From JAUWCW01 sp030609125 [NCBI: Candidatus Rokuibacteriota bacterium] (GTDB lineage Bacteria > JAUVQV01), in assembly GCA_030609125.1 (NCBI GenBank), contig JAUWCW010000080.1:1-8038 (forward strand): DNA of 8,038 bases, in the 5' to 3' direction. Positions 1 to 5,753 of this stretch are shown one piece after another. Each line of letters starts with the position of its first letter. The stretch's first letter is position 1. Below the pieces are notes generated by a model. That model did not search any database, was not told the DNA's origin, and was given only the letters and a program-made list of their open reading frames with translations. The translations under genes and the position numbers were made by a program.

Positions 1-262
1 GGGAGCTTATCTCCTGAGTGGCCGGGAGAGTCCTGGCGCGGATGCCGTCGAAGACATCCTCCATGGCGTGGCTGAGGGCCACGATGGAGTCATACCCCAT
101 GGAACCGGCCATGCCCTTGATGGAGTGGGCATCGCGAAAGAGCGTGTCGATGCCGCCGAACCCTTCACCCTCCTTCTCGAGGCGGAGAAGCTCCCGGTTC
201 ATGCTCTGCAGGTATTCCCTGCATTCTTCGAGAAAGAGCTTGCGGTATTTATCAAGATCCAT
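1..262 (-). CDS. cheA: Chemotaxis histidine kinase CheA, N-terminal Hpt domain (partial, cut by window start)
   Basis: The visible 87 residues are an Hpt (histidine phosphotransfer) domain of CheA type, the P1 domain that takes phosphate from the kinase core and passes it to CheY. The phospho-acceptor is His46 in the motif AHSIKGMAGSMGY (45-57), followed by a second conserved block with LSHAMEDVFDG (63-73). The ATG at 262 is preceded by GGAGGGGG (276-283 on the complementary strand), about 13 bases away. The gene starts 29 bases after the end of cheY and is the last of five co-directional che genes, so it is surely in the same operon. The dimerisation, kinase and CheW-like domains lie outside the window. 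A stand-alone Hpt protein cannot be excluded from this fragment, but the neighbours cheR, mcp, cheW and cheY make CheA much more likely. Confidence 0.88.
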   Translation of the reverse strand, partial: MDLDKYRKLFLEECREYLQSMNRELLRLEKEGEGFGGIDTLFRDAHSIKGMAGSMGYDSIVALSHAMEDVFDGIRARTLPATQEISS

Positions 263-291
263 GGCGCGGCACGGGCCCCCTCCGTCCGTCT

Positions 292-660
292 TCAGTCGCT
301 CGAGAGAACCTTCTGGGCAACTTCTATGACCTTGGGAGGCTTGAAGGGCTTGACGATGAAGTCCCTGGCGCCCGCCTCAAGGGCCTCCATGATGAGGGTC
401 TCCTGCCCGAGAGCGCTGCAGATGACGATCTTCGCCCCGCTGTCCACAGACATGATCTGCTTGAGAGCCTCGATGCCGTTCTTTTCCGGCATAACAATGT
501 CCATCGTGACCAGGTCGGGCTTGAGCTGCTGGTACATCTCGATCGCCTCGTTGCCGTTCTGCGCCTCGCCCACGATATCGAATCCGCTCTCGGAGAAGAT
601 GTTGCGCAGCATGTTCCGCATGAAGAGGGCGTCATCGACAATCAGAACTCTTGCTCCCAT
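292..660 (-). CDS. cheY: Chemotaxis response regulator CheY (single receiver domain)
   Basis: This is a 122-residue protein made only of a receiver (REC) domain, with no output domain, so it should act by protein contact as CheY does. All key residues are visible: the acidic pair Asp9/Asp10 (LIVDD), the phosphorylated Asp54 (VTMDIVMPEKNG), the switch Ser82 (VICSA) and Lys104 (IVKPF). The kinase partner is the CheA whose gene begins 29 bases downstream. I chose the ATG at 660 because AAAGGAG sits 8 bases upstream. A longer reading from a TTG at 678 would add only MKGEPS and would place that ribosome site inside the gene. The gene lies between cheW and cheA with short gaps. Whether it acts on a flagellar motor, type IV pili or another target cannot be told from the sequence. 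Confidence 0.95.
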   Translation of the reverse strand: MGARVLIVDDALFMRNMLRNIFSESGFDIVGEAQNGNEAIEMYQQLKPDLVTMDIVMPEKNGIEALKQIMSVDSGAKIVICSALGQETLIMEALEAGARDFIVKPFKPPKVIEVAQKVLSSD

Positions 661-668
661 GGATGGTT

Positions 669-675
669 CTCCTTT
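669..675 (-). promoter_or_regulatory. Ribosome binding site deciding the cheY start
   Basis: On the minus strand this reads AAAGGAG, 8 bases before the ATG at 660. It is the strongest Shine-Dalgarno site in the che operon and argues for the start at 660 over the in-frame TTG at 678. Confidence 0.8.
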
Positions 676-683
676 CAATCACC

Positions 684-1172
684 TCACCCGTCCTGCCCGC
701 CGGCAGGCTCGGGAAGCCGGGCAATGGTGCCGGCCAGCTTCTCAGGATCAATCACGTTGGCCATCTTGCCTCCGAAGTCAAGTATTCCGTGAAGAAAGTC
801 CGGCTGTCCTTTTCCGTCGGAGGCGGCACTCTGCTCCAGCAGACGGCGGGGAACCCATTCAATGCCGTCGATGGAGTGCACCGCGATCCCCACCGACATC
901 TCCCGCCGGTGCAGAAAGACAGCCACTTCACCCTCCGCGTCCTCGCCGATTCCGGTGAGGCGGGCGAAATTCACGATCGTGTAGATCTCCCCGCGATGGT
1001 TGACAACTCCCACCACACTCGAGGGGGCCAGGGGCACGGGCGTCCATTCCCGGGCGACGACAATCTCCTCCACCGACGAAACCGCCAGAGCGAAAAGCTC
1101 TCCCCCGCTGTGAAAAAAGAGCGTGCGGCACTTTTCCTCCTCAACCTGCGGCGCCGACTGCCCGGAGCTCAC
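684..1172 (-). CDS. cheW: Chemotaxis coupling protein CheW
   Basis: This 162-residue cytoplasmic protein is a single CheW domain, the adaptor that joins the receptor tip to CheA in chemosensory arrays. Residues about 15-40 (TLFFHSGGELFALAVSSVEEIV) form the first conserved strand pair. The signature region follows at 52-74 as GVVNHRGEIYTIVNFARLTG, where Arg60 matches the conserved Arg of the N-x-R-G motif. The C-terminal half (83-145) has the usual alternating strands, ending HGILDFGGKMANVIDPEKL. Translation starts at a GTG 8 bases after the mcp stop codon. The only nearby purine-rich sequence is weak, so translation may be coupled to mcp. No better downstream start exists before the core domain. 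The short Gly/Gln/Asp tail has no recognised meaning. Confidence 0.92.
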   Translation of the reverse strand: MSSGQSAPQVEEEKCRTLFFHSGGELFALAVSSVEEIVVAREWTPVPLAPSSVVGVVNHRGEIYTIVNFARLTGIGEDAEGEVAVFLHRREMSVGIAVHSIDGIEWVPRRLLEQSAASDGKGQPDFLHGILDFGGKMANVIDPEKLAGTIARLPEPAGGQDG

Positions 1173-1180
1173 GATTCCCG

Positions 1181-2422
1181 CTAGCCCCTGACGGTAAACC
1201 TGGAAACGAGCTTCTGCATGTCTTCCGCCAACTGGGAGATGCTCTGGGAGGAGGTTGCCATCTCCTCCATCGTGGCCGTAAGCTCCTCCGTGGCGGCCGA
1301 GGCCTCCTCGGTGGCGGCGGCGTTGTCCTCGGCAATGCGGAATATCTCGTCCGTCGTCTTGACCATCTCCTCGGTCCCGCGGTTCTGCTCCTCTGCCTGG
1401 GCCGAGATCTCCTGGACGCCGCTGGCCGACTCGACGCTGGCACTGATGATCCTGTCCAGGGAGGTCCGCACCGTGTCGATAACCTCCCTGCCCTCGCCGA
1501 TAACGGCGTTCCCCGCAACCATGGACGAGAGCACCTCCTTGCTCTCCCCGGCGAACTCGCTGATCAGTTCCGTGATCTCCTCCGCCGACTTCTGGGTCTT
1601 CTCCGAGAGTTTGCGAACCTCGTCGGCCACCACGGCGAACCCCCTGCCGTACTCACCGGCCCGGGCGGCCTCGATGGTCGCATTCAAGGCCAGGAGGTTC
1701 GTCTGCTGGGAGATGCCGGTGATGACCTCCACGATCTTGCCGATCTTCCGGGTGCGCTCCTCGAAGCCGTGAACCAGCTCCGTGGAGGACTCCATCTGCT
1801 CGAAAACCTCCCCCATCTTGCCGAGGGCCTTGGAGACCGCCTCGCCCCCGTCCTGGGCGGTATCGCCGGCGGCTTTGCTGGAGGCGGCGATCTCCCCCGC
1901 CCGCTTGGCGATCTTTTCCATGGAGGAGGCGCTCTCCTTGATGCGGGCCGAGGCCTTCGTCACGCCTTCCACCTGAACCTCGGCACCCTTAGCGATATGC
2001 TCCGTCGCAGAGGCAATCTCCTGCGTCGAGGCGCTCATCTGCTGGGCCGAGTTGGACAGCCCCCTGGCGGATGCGCTCAGGGTGGTGGCATTCTGCTGGA
2101 CCTGGCTCACCACAATCTGCAGTTCCTTCACCATCGTCCGGAAGGCACGGGCCAGCTCGCCGATCTCTTCCTCTTCGGGGATGCTCACTTCCTTGGTAAG
2201 GTCCCCGGCGGCTATCTCCCTGGCCACCGCCGACAGATCCTTCAGGCCCGAGACAATGCTGCGCGAAACAAGGTACCCCAGCCCCATGCCGACGGCCATG
2301 CCGACGGCGCCGGAGAGCCACAGCCTCTGAAAGGGGTCCTTGATGACAAAGGTGAAGACGGCATTGATGAATAGAATCGACACGACGACGACGAAAAAGC
2401 TCAGTACAAGTTTAACCTTCAT
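1181..2422 (-). CDS. mcp: Methyl-accepting chemotaxis protein without a periplasmic sensor domain
   Basis: This is a 413-residue receptor. Two hydrophobic helices (about 5-27 and 34-52) are separated only by KDPFQR, so there is no extracytoplasmic ligand domain. A HAMP domain follows (about 53-104), then a long coiled-coil signalling hairpin whose tip, [18 protein letters not shown] (240-257), is the CheA/CheW contact region. Four sites fit the CheR methylation consensus: the Gln/Glu pairs at 134/135, 372/373, 379/380 and 386/387, the last three one heptad apart. Each hairpin arm is about 155 residues, suggesting a long class (about 40 to 44 heptads). The C-terminus (RFTVRG) carries no NWETF-type tether for CheR/CheB. 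The ATG at 2422 is chosen because GGGAGGG lies 4 bases upstream. An in-frame ATG at 2461, overlapping the cheR stop as ATGA, would add 13 polar residues. The signal is unknown, and could be cytoplasmic, membrane-borne or from a partner protein. Confidence 0.93.
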   Translation of the reverse strand: MKVKLVLSFFVVVVSILFINAVFTFVIKDPFQRLWLSGAVGMAVGMGLGYLVSRSIVSGLKDLSAVAREIAAGDLTKEVSIPEEEEIGELARAFRTMVKELQIVVSQVQQNATTLSASARGLSNSAQQMSASTQEIASATEHIAKGAEVQVEGVTKASARIKESASSMEKIAKRAGEIAASSKAAGDTAQDGGEAVSKALGKMGEVFEQMESSTELVHGFEERTRKIGKIVEVITGISQQTNLLALNATIEAARAGEYGRGFAVVADEVRKLSEKTQKSAEEITELISEFAGESKEVLSSMVAGNAVIGEGREVIDTVRTSLDRIISASVESASGVQEISAQAEEQNRGTEEMVKTTDEIFRIAEDNAAATEEASAATEELTATMEEMATSSQSISQLAEDMQKLVSRFTVRG

Positions 2423-2426
2423 ATCA

Positions 2427-2433
2427 CCCTCCC
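2427..2433 (-). promoter_or_regulatory. Ribosome binding site deciding the mcp start
   Basis: The minus strand reads GGGAGGG here, 4 bases before the ATG at 2422. The first membrane helix then begins a few residues in, as is usual for these receptors. The competing ATG at 2461 has only a modest AAGGCAGG upstream but overlaps the cheR stop, so it remains possible. Confidence 0.6.
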
Positions 2434-2457
2434 GCGCTCCAAGAATCCCGCGCCTGG

Positions 2458-3288
2458 TCATCCTGCCTTGCGATATATTCTTTCCCTGGCGTCCACAACC
2501 TCAAACGCTTCCCGAGCCGGCCCCACCAGAACCTCGGTCCGGCCCAGGGCGAGGAACCCACCGGGCCGGAGGACGCGGCTGAAGTGTTCCACAATCTGTT
2601 CCTGCGGCTTTCGCTCTATGTAAATCAGGAGGTTACGGCAGAGAATGAAGTCGTATTCTCCCGCGGGCGGGTCCATGAGGATGTCCAGCCGGTGAAACTT
2701 CACCATCTTCCTGATTCCGGGCACGATACGATAGGAGGCGTTCTTCACAAAGTATTTCTTTTCGAGGGACGGATCGAGCTCCTTCAGCTGGCTCTTGCGG
2801 AACCCCCCCCCCTTGGCCTCCTCCAGGATCTTTTCATCGATGTCGATCGCCTCGATGCGAACGTTGCGCCCCCGCAGATCTTCTCCCAGGTACTCGCTTA
2901 TCAGTATGGCCAGGGAGTAGGGCTCCTCCCCCCTGGCACAGCCGACGCTCCACAGGCGCACAGGTCGCGAGGGGGGACCGGCGAAAAGATCCGGGAAGAC
3001 TTTCTCTTCAACAGCCCGGAAGGTTGAGGGATTCCTGAAGAAGCTGCTGACGTGTATGGTGAGACAGAGCAAGAGTTTGTCCAGCTCTTCCTCGTCGCTC
3101 TCCAGGTACGCCACGTATCGGGCCACGTTCTCACAGCCGGTCGCGCGGAGCCGGACGGCCACCCTCCGGCGGAGAAATTTCTCCTTGTACGGATGAAGGT
3201 CCATACCCGTTTTCCGGTAGACTGCCCTGTGAAGGGGATCCAAGTTCCCTGCGTCCTCCGACACGTCCTGACCTTTCAGTGAAATCAC
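2458..3288 (-). CDS. cheR: Chemotaxis protein methyltransferase CheR
   Basis: This 276-residue enzyme transfers methyl groups from S-adenosylmethionine to receptor glutamates, tuning receptor activity. The all-helical CheR N-terminal domain spans about 15-75. The catalytic domain has the family blocks in order: THis-type [13 protein letters not shown] (78-90), the SAM-binding loop [13 protein letters not shown] (115-127), the acidic [14 protein letters not shown] (145-158), [13 protein letters not shown] (213-225) and [14 protein letters not shown] (241-254). The length is normal for CheR, with no added TPR or kinase domain. The four methylation sites in the adjacent receptor make that its likely substrate. 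The start used is a GTG at 3288, about 15 bases after the predicted transcript start. A second GTG at 3264 with AAAGGTCAGG before it is an alternative. Codons 159-162 lie on a run of ten G, a slippage-prone spot. Confidence 0.95.
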   Translation of the reverse strand: MISLKGQDVSEDAGNLDPLHRAVYRKTGMDLHPYKEKFLRRRVAVRLRATGCENVARYVAYLESDEEELDKLLLCLTIHVSSFFRNPSTFRAVEEKVFPDLFAGPPSRPVRLWSVGCARGEEPYSLAILISEYLGEDLRGRNVRIEAIDIDEKILEEAKGGGFRKSQLKELDPSLEKKYFVKNASYRIVPGIRKMVKFHRLDILMDPPAGEYDFILCRNLLIYIERKPQEQIVEHFSRVLRPGGFLALGRTEVLVGPAREAFEVVDARERIYRKAG

Positions 3289-3309
3289 ACCTTTACCCCC
3301 GGCTGTGAA

Positions 3310-3337
3310 ATGATAGCAGAGGCCGGAAAAAGGTCAA
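3310..3337 (-). promoter_or_regulatory. Sigma70-type promoter of the che operon (extended -10)
   Basis: On the minus strand TTGACC (3337-3332), a 16-base spacer and TATCAT (3315-3310) are present. The spacer ends in TGC, giving an extended -10. The expected transcript start is near 3303, giving a leader of about 15 bases before the cheR GTG at 3288. I saw no sigma28 or sigma54 type sites here, so flagellar-class control is not indicated. Confidence 0.65.
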
Positions 3338-3412
3338 ACCGTGATGGAACCATTCCGGGCCGTGAAACATCCAATGTCGAGAAGAGTAGAATTGTGCAGG
3401 AGAGCCCGACTG

Positions 3413-3441
3413 TTGAAAAATGAGGAAGAAGGGACTATACT
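3413..3441 (+). promoter_or_regulatory. Near-consensus sigma70-type promoter of the Cys-rich gene and probably the downstream ABC genes
   Basis: TTGAAA (3413-3418), a 17-base spacer and TATACT (3436-3441) match the housekeeping consensus well. The expected start point is at 3448-3449, which is the ATG of the following gene, so the transcript would have no leader. This promoter is divergent from that of the che operon, with about 75 bases between the two -35 boxes. Confidence 0.65.
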
Positions 3442-3448
3442 TAAGCGG

Positions 3449-3838
3449 ATGGGTAATAATAGCGTAAGACGAATCCTGGCGGTTCTCCTTGTCGTTCTTC
3501 TCGCCGCTTCGCCGCTGGCCGCTGCGGTCTGCACCATGTCCTGCAGCGACGGCGGGGGGCCCTGTTGCTGTGAGAACCCCGGAGGTTTCGGGGCAACCCG
3601 GTATTCGGCTGAGTCCTGTTGCAGCGCCGAGGCAAGATCCCCGGCGACGGCGAACCTCACCGCCGAGTTTCTCACGCACGGCAGCCAGGCAAATCCCCTC
3701 CTCGCAGCCACGCTTGATTCTTCCCTGGAAACAGGTGACTCCGCAGATTTTGCGCGGAGCTATGCAACTCCCGCGGGCAGGCAGGCCCGCGGTCGATCAT
3801 CCCCTCTTTTTCTGTTCAACGTCTCCTTTCTGATCTGA
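3449..3838 (+). CDS. Small secreted Cys-rich protein of unknown function
   Basis: I do not recognise a named family. The 129-residue product has a clear Sec signal peptide: Arg7/Arg8, a hydrophobic core at 9-20, and an AAA cleavage site at 24-26. The mature N-terminus carries seven cysteines within 31 residues (28, 32, 39, 40, 41, 57, 58), suggesting metal binding or redox chemistry in the envelope. The Cys before position 28 context has Val at -1, which does not fit a lipobox. The middle is low in motifs, and the last residues SPLFLFNVSFLI are hydrophobic. The ATG at 3449 is the only start that keeps the whole signal peptide. It has no well-spaced ribosome site and coincides with the predicted transcript start. 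The gene lies 133 bases upstream of the DUF2318 gene in the same direction, with no convincing terminator between, so a shared role with the transporter is plausible but unproven. Confidence 0.65.
   Translation: MGNNSVRRILAVLLVVLLAASPLAAAVCTMSCSDGGGPCCCENPGGFGATRYSAESCCSAEARSPATANLTAEFLTHGSQANPLLAATLDSSLETGDSADFARSYATPAGRQARGRSSPLFLFNVSFLI
3771..3792 (+). repeat. Perfect inverted repeat (hairpin) in the 3' end of the Cys-rich gene
   Basis: CCGCGGGC (3771-3778) and GCCCGCGG (3785-3792) are exact reverse complements around a 6-base loop. A T5 run lies at 3807-3811, 14 bases beyond the stem, which is too far for a standard intrinsic terminator. The repeat is inside coding sequence. Confidence 0.6.
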
Positions 3839-3971
3839 TACCCGGTACCGGTCCGTCCGACGACGGCGCCGGCGGCTCACCCGAGCCCGGGAAGCAGGTC
3901 TTTCCGGATCCCCAGCGACGGGACCGGAACATCCCTGACAGATAATGGAATGAAAACAAGGAGACCGTACC

Positions 3972-4565
3972 ATGAGAGCGTGTCCGAAATGCAACGAGAA
4001 TGTGAAAGGCAAAGCCCAGTTCTGCCCCTCCTGTGGGGAAAAAATAGGGCAGCGCACGGCGGGGGAGAAGAAAGCCCGCCTGACAGAGGAAAAAAAGAGC
4101 AGCAAGACGCCCATGCTTGCAGTCGGGGCCCTCGTCCTCGTCGCCGGCGCGGCCCTGGCCGTCTTCGCCCTCTTTCGCTCGCCGTCCAACTCGGTCGGAA
4201 CCGGTTCCTCCACGGCCGCTGACAAAGAGATCTCCTTCGATCTCGCCACCTTCGATGACGGCAAGACCAAGCACTACAGCTACGACGCCCCAGGCGGAAA
4301 GAGGGTCAAATTTTTCGTTCTGAAGAGCAGCGACGGCGTGGTGCGGGCGGCCTTCGACGCCTGCGACGTCTGCTACCAGTCCAAGAAGGGCTACCGACAG
4401 GAAGGGGACTTCATGGTCTGCAACAACTGCGGGCAGCGGTTCTCTTCGACCAAGATCAACGAGATTCGCGGCGGCTGCAACCCGGCGCCCCTGGAGAGAA
4501 CCGTCGCGGGCGACAAGCTTGTGATCGCCGTGGCCGACATTCTCCCCGGGGCCCGGTACTTCTAA
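3972..4565 (+). CDS. Zinc-ribbon membrane protein with DUF2318/FtrD-like domain
   Basis: This 197-residue protein has three parts. Residues 1-24 are a zinc ribbon with two CxxC pairs (Cys4/7 and Cys18/21). A charged linker follows, then one membrane helix at about 47-68. The rest, probably outside the cytoplasm, ends in a DUF2318/FtrD-like domain (about 85-197) with Cys131, Cys134, Cys150, Cys153 and Cys169 in the blocks DACDVCYQSKKGY, MVCNNCG and INEIRGGCNPAPL. This domain is annotated as a membrane-linked metal or Fe-S protein and is known from bacterial FtrABCD/P19-type iron uptake loci. Here it would sit next to the transporter encoded 12 bases downstream, perhaps delivering or receiving metal or electrons. 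AAGGAG 8 bases before the ATG supports the start. The zinc ribbon fused on the cytoplasmic side is notable. The metal bound is unknown. Confidence 0.85.
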   Translation: MRACPKCNENVKGKAQFCPSCGEKIGQRTAGEKKARLTEEKKSSKTPMLAVGALVLVAGAALAVFALFRSPSNSVGTGSSTAADKEISFDLATFDDGKTKHYSYDAPGGKRVKFFVLKSSDGVVRAAFDACDVCYQSKKGYRQEGDFMVCNNCGQRFSSTKINEIRGGCNPAPLERTVAGDKLVIAVADILPGARYF

Positions 4566-4577
4566 CGTGGTGACGGC

Positions 4578-5741
4578 ATGAAACTTCGCAACATAGCCCT
4601 CAGCAACATCAAGCGGAGGAAGGCGAAAATCTCCTTCCTCCTGGCGGGGCTGATGGTCGGCGTGGCGACAGTGGTGGCGCTGGTGACCATCACCATCACC
4701 CTCAACCAGGACATCGAGGAGAAACTCGACCGTTTCGGCGCCAACATCGTCATCAGCCCCAGGACGGAAGGACTGTCACTGGCTTACGGGGGCATCAGCC
4801 TTGGCGGTGTCTCCTACAACGTCAAGGAGATCAGCAGTGAGGAGGTCGCCCGTATCGACCGCATCAAGAACCGCAAGAACATCAAGGTCATAGCCCCCAA
4901 GACGCTGGGCGTCGTGGCAATCTCCAGCAAGTCCGTTCTCCTGGCCGGCATCGACGTGCCCAGGGAATTGGAAATGAAGCAGTGGTGGCAGATCGAAGGC
5001 CGCGCCCCCGAGACGGACAGCGAGGTCCTGGCGGGGAAGGTCGTCGCCGAGAGCCTCGGCCTCTCGCCGGGATCCTCCATTGCGATCAAGGGCAGGGAGC
5101 TTAAGGTGTCCGGCGTCATCGGCGCCACGGGTTCCCAGGACGACGAGATCCTTTTCACTTCCATCGCCACTGCCCAGTCACTTCTCGGCAAGGAAGGTCT
5201 CTACAGCCTGGTCGAGGTGAGCGCACTCTGCCGGGACTGTCCCGTGGATGAAATCGTGGCTCAGATCTCCGCGCAGATCCCGGGGGCGCGGGTGAGCGCG
5301 GTGCAGCAGGTAGTCAAATCGAAAATGCAGGCTCTGGATCATCTCGTCAAACTCACCATGGGGATCTCGGCGGTGGTCCTCTTCATCGGTGTCCTTATCG
5401 TCATGGTGACGATGATGGGCTCCATCAAGGAGCGTACCCGCGAGATCGGAATCTTCCGGGCCATCGGCTTCCGGCAGGGTCACATCATGAAGATCATCCT
5501 TCTCGAAGCGGTCATCGTATCCTTCGCCGCCGGGGTGCTGGGCTGGATCTTCGGCATCGGCGTGGCCAAGGTCAGCCTCCCCCTGTTCGCGGAAGGAGAG
5601 GCCGGCGCGGTCGCCCTCAACCTCTCTCTCGCCGTCGGCGCCGTGTTGATGGCAGTCCTCACCGGACTTCTCTCCAGCATCTACCCCGCCATGAAGGCCG
5701 TCAGAATGGCCCCCAACGAAGCCCTGAGAATTCTCTACTGA
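4578..5741 (+). CDS. ABC transporter permease, FtsX/MacB type
   Basis: This 387-residue inner membrane protein has the type VII ABC layout: one N-terminal helix (19-41), a large extracytoplasmic domain (about 45-255, MacB periplasmic core-like) and three C-terminal helices (259-281, 304-330, 348-369). The cytoplasmic coupling segment KERTREIGIFRAIGFRQGHI (284-303) and the ending IYPAMKAVRMAPNEALRIL are family hallmarks. Proteins of this type usually act as mechanotransmitters or exporters rather than as classic importers, and normally work as a dimer with a LolD-like ATPase, encoded here 12 bases downstream. The external domain contains a CRDC pair (Cys218/Cys221), unusual for the family at large and suggestive in an operon with two other Cys-rich envelope proteins. 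The ribosome site (GGTGA) is weak, so coupling to the preceding gene is likely. The substrate is not known. Confidence 0.9.
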   Translation: MKLRNIALSNIKRRKAKISFLLAGLMVGVATVVALVTITITLNQDIEEKLDRFGANIVISPRTEGLSLAYGGISLGGVSYNVKEISSEEVARIDRIKNRKNIKVIAPKTLGVVAISSKSVLLAGIDVPRELEMKQWWQIEGRAPETDSEVLAGKVVAESLGLSPGSSIAIKGRELKVSGVIGATGSQDDEILFTSIATAQSLLGKEGLYSLVEVSALCRDCPVDEIVAQISAQIPGARVSAVQQVVKSKMQALDHLVKLTMGISAVVLFIGVLIVMVTMMGSIKERTREIGIFRAIGFRQGHIMKIILLEAVIVSFAAGVLGWIFGIGVAKVSLPLFAEGEAGAVALNLSLAVGAVLMAVLTGLLSSIYPAMKAVRMAPNEALRILY

Positions 5742-5753
5742 GAGGAGCACGCC

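Noticed and set aside
68-958. A 296-codon open frame on the plus strand.
   Set aside because: It lies opposite cheA, cheY and cheW, which are all solidly identified. The long frame is a by-product of GC-rich codon use and has no recognisable domain.
2423-2461. Start of the receptor at ATG 2461, overlapping the cheR stop.
   Set aside because: It is possible through coupling, but the 13 added residues are not typical and the ATG at 2422 has a strong, well-spaced ribosome site. Kept as an alternative only.
3341-3448. An upstream in-frame extension of the Cys-rich protein beginning at ATG 3341.
   Set aside because: It would put 36 charged residues before a clear signal peptide and would cover both the -35 and -10 boxes. 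It has no good ribosome site.
3518-3532. A lipobox in the Cys-rich protein, making it a lipoprotein.
   Set aside because: Residue -1 to Cys28 is Val, not Ala, Gly or Ser, and the AAA just before fits signal peptidase I instead.
3941-3957. A Fur-box-like sequence (GATAATGGAATG) upstream of the DUF2318 gene, attractive because of the possible iron link.
   Set aside because: Only the first half matches the GATAAT repeat. The second half has no symmetry, and no promoter can be placed around it.
3839-3971. A terminator or promoter between the Cys-rich gene and the DUF2318 gene.
   Set aside because: Short palindromes (GGTACC, ACCGGT) occur, but none has a loop and T run, and I found no acceptable -35/-10 pair. 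Co-transcription is the simpler reading.
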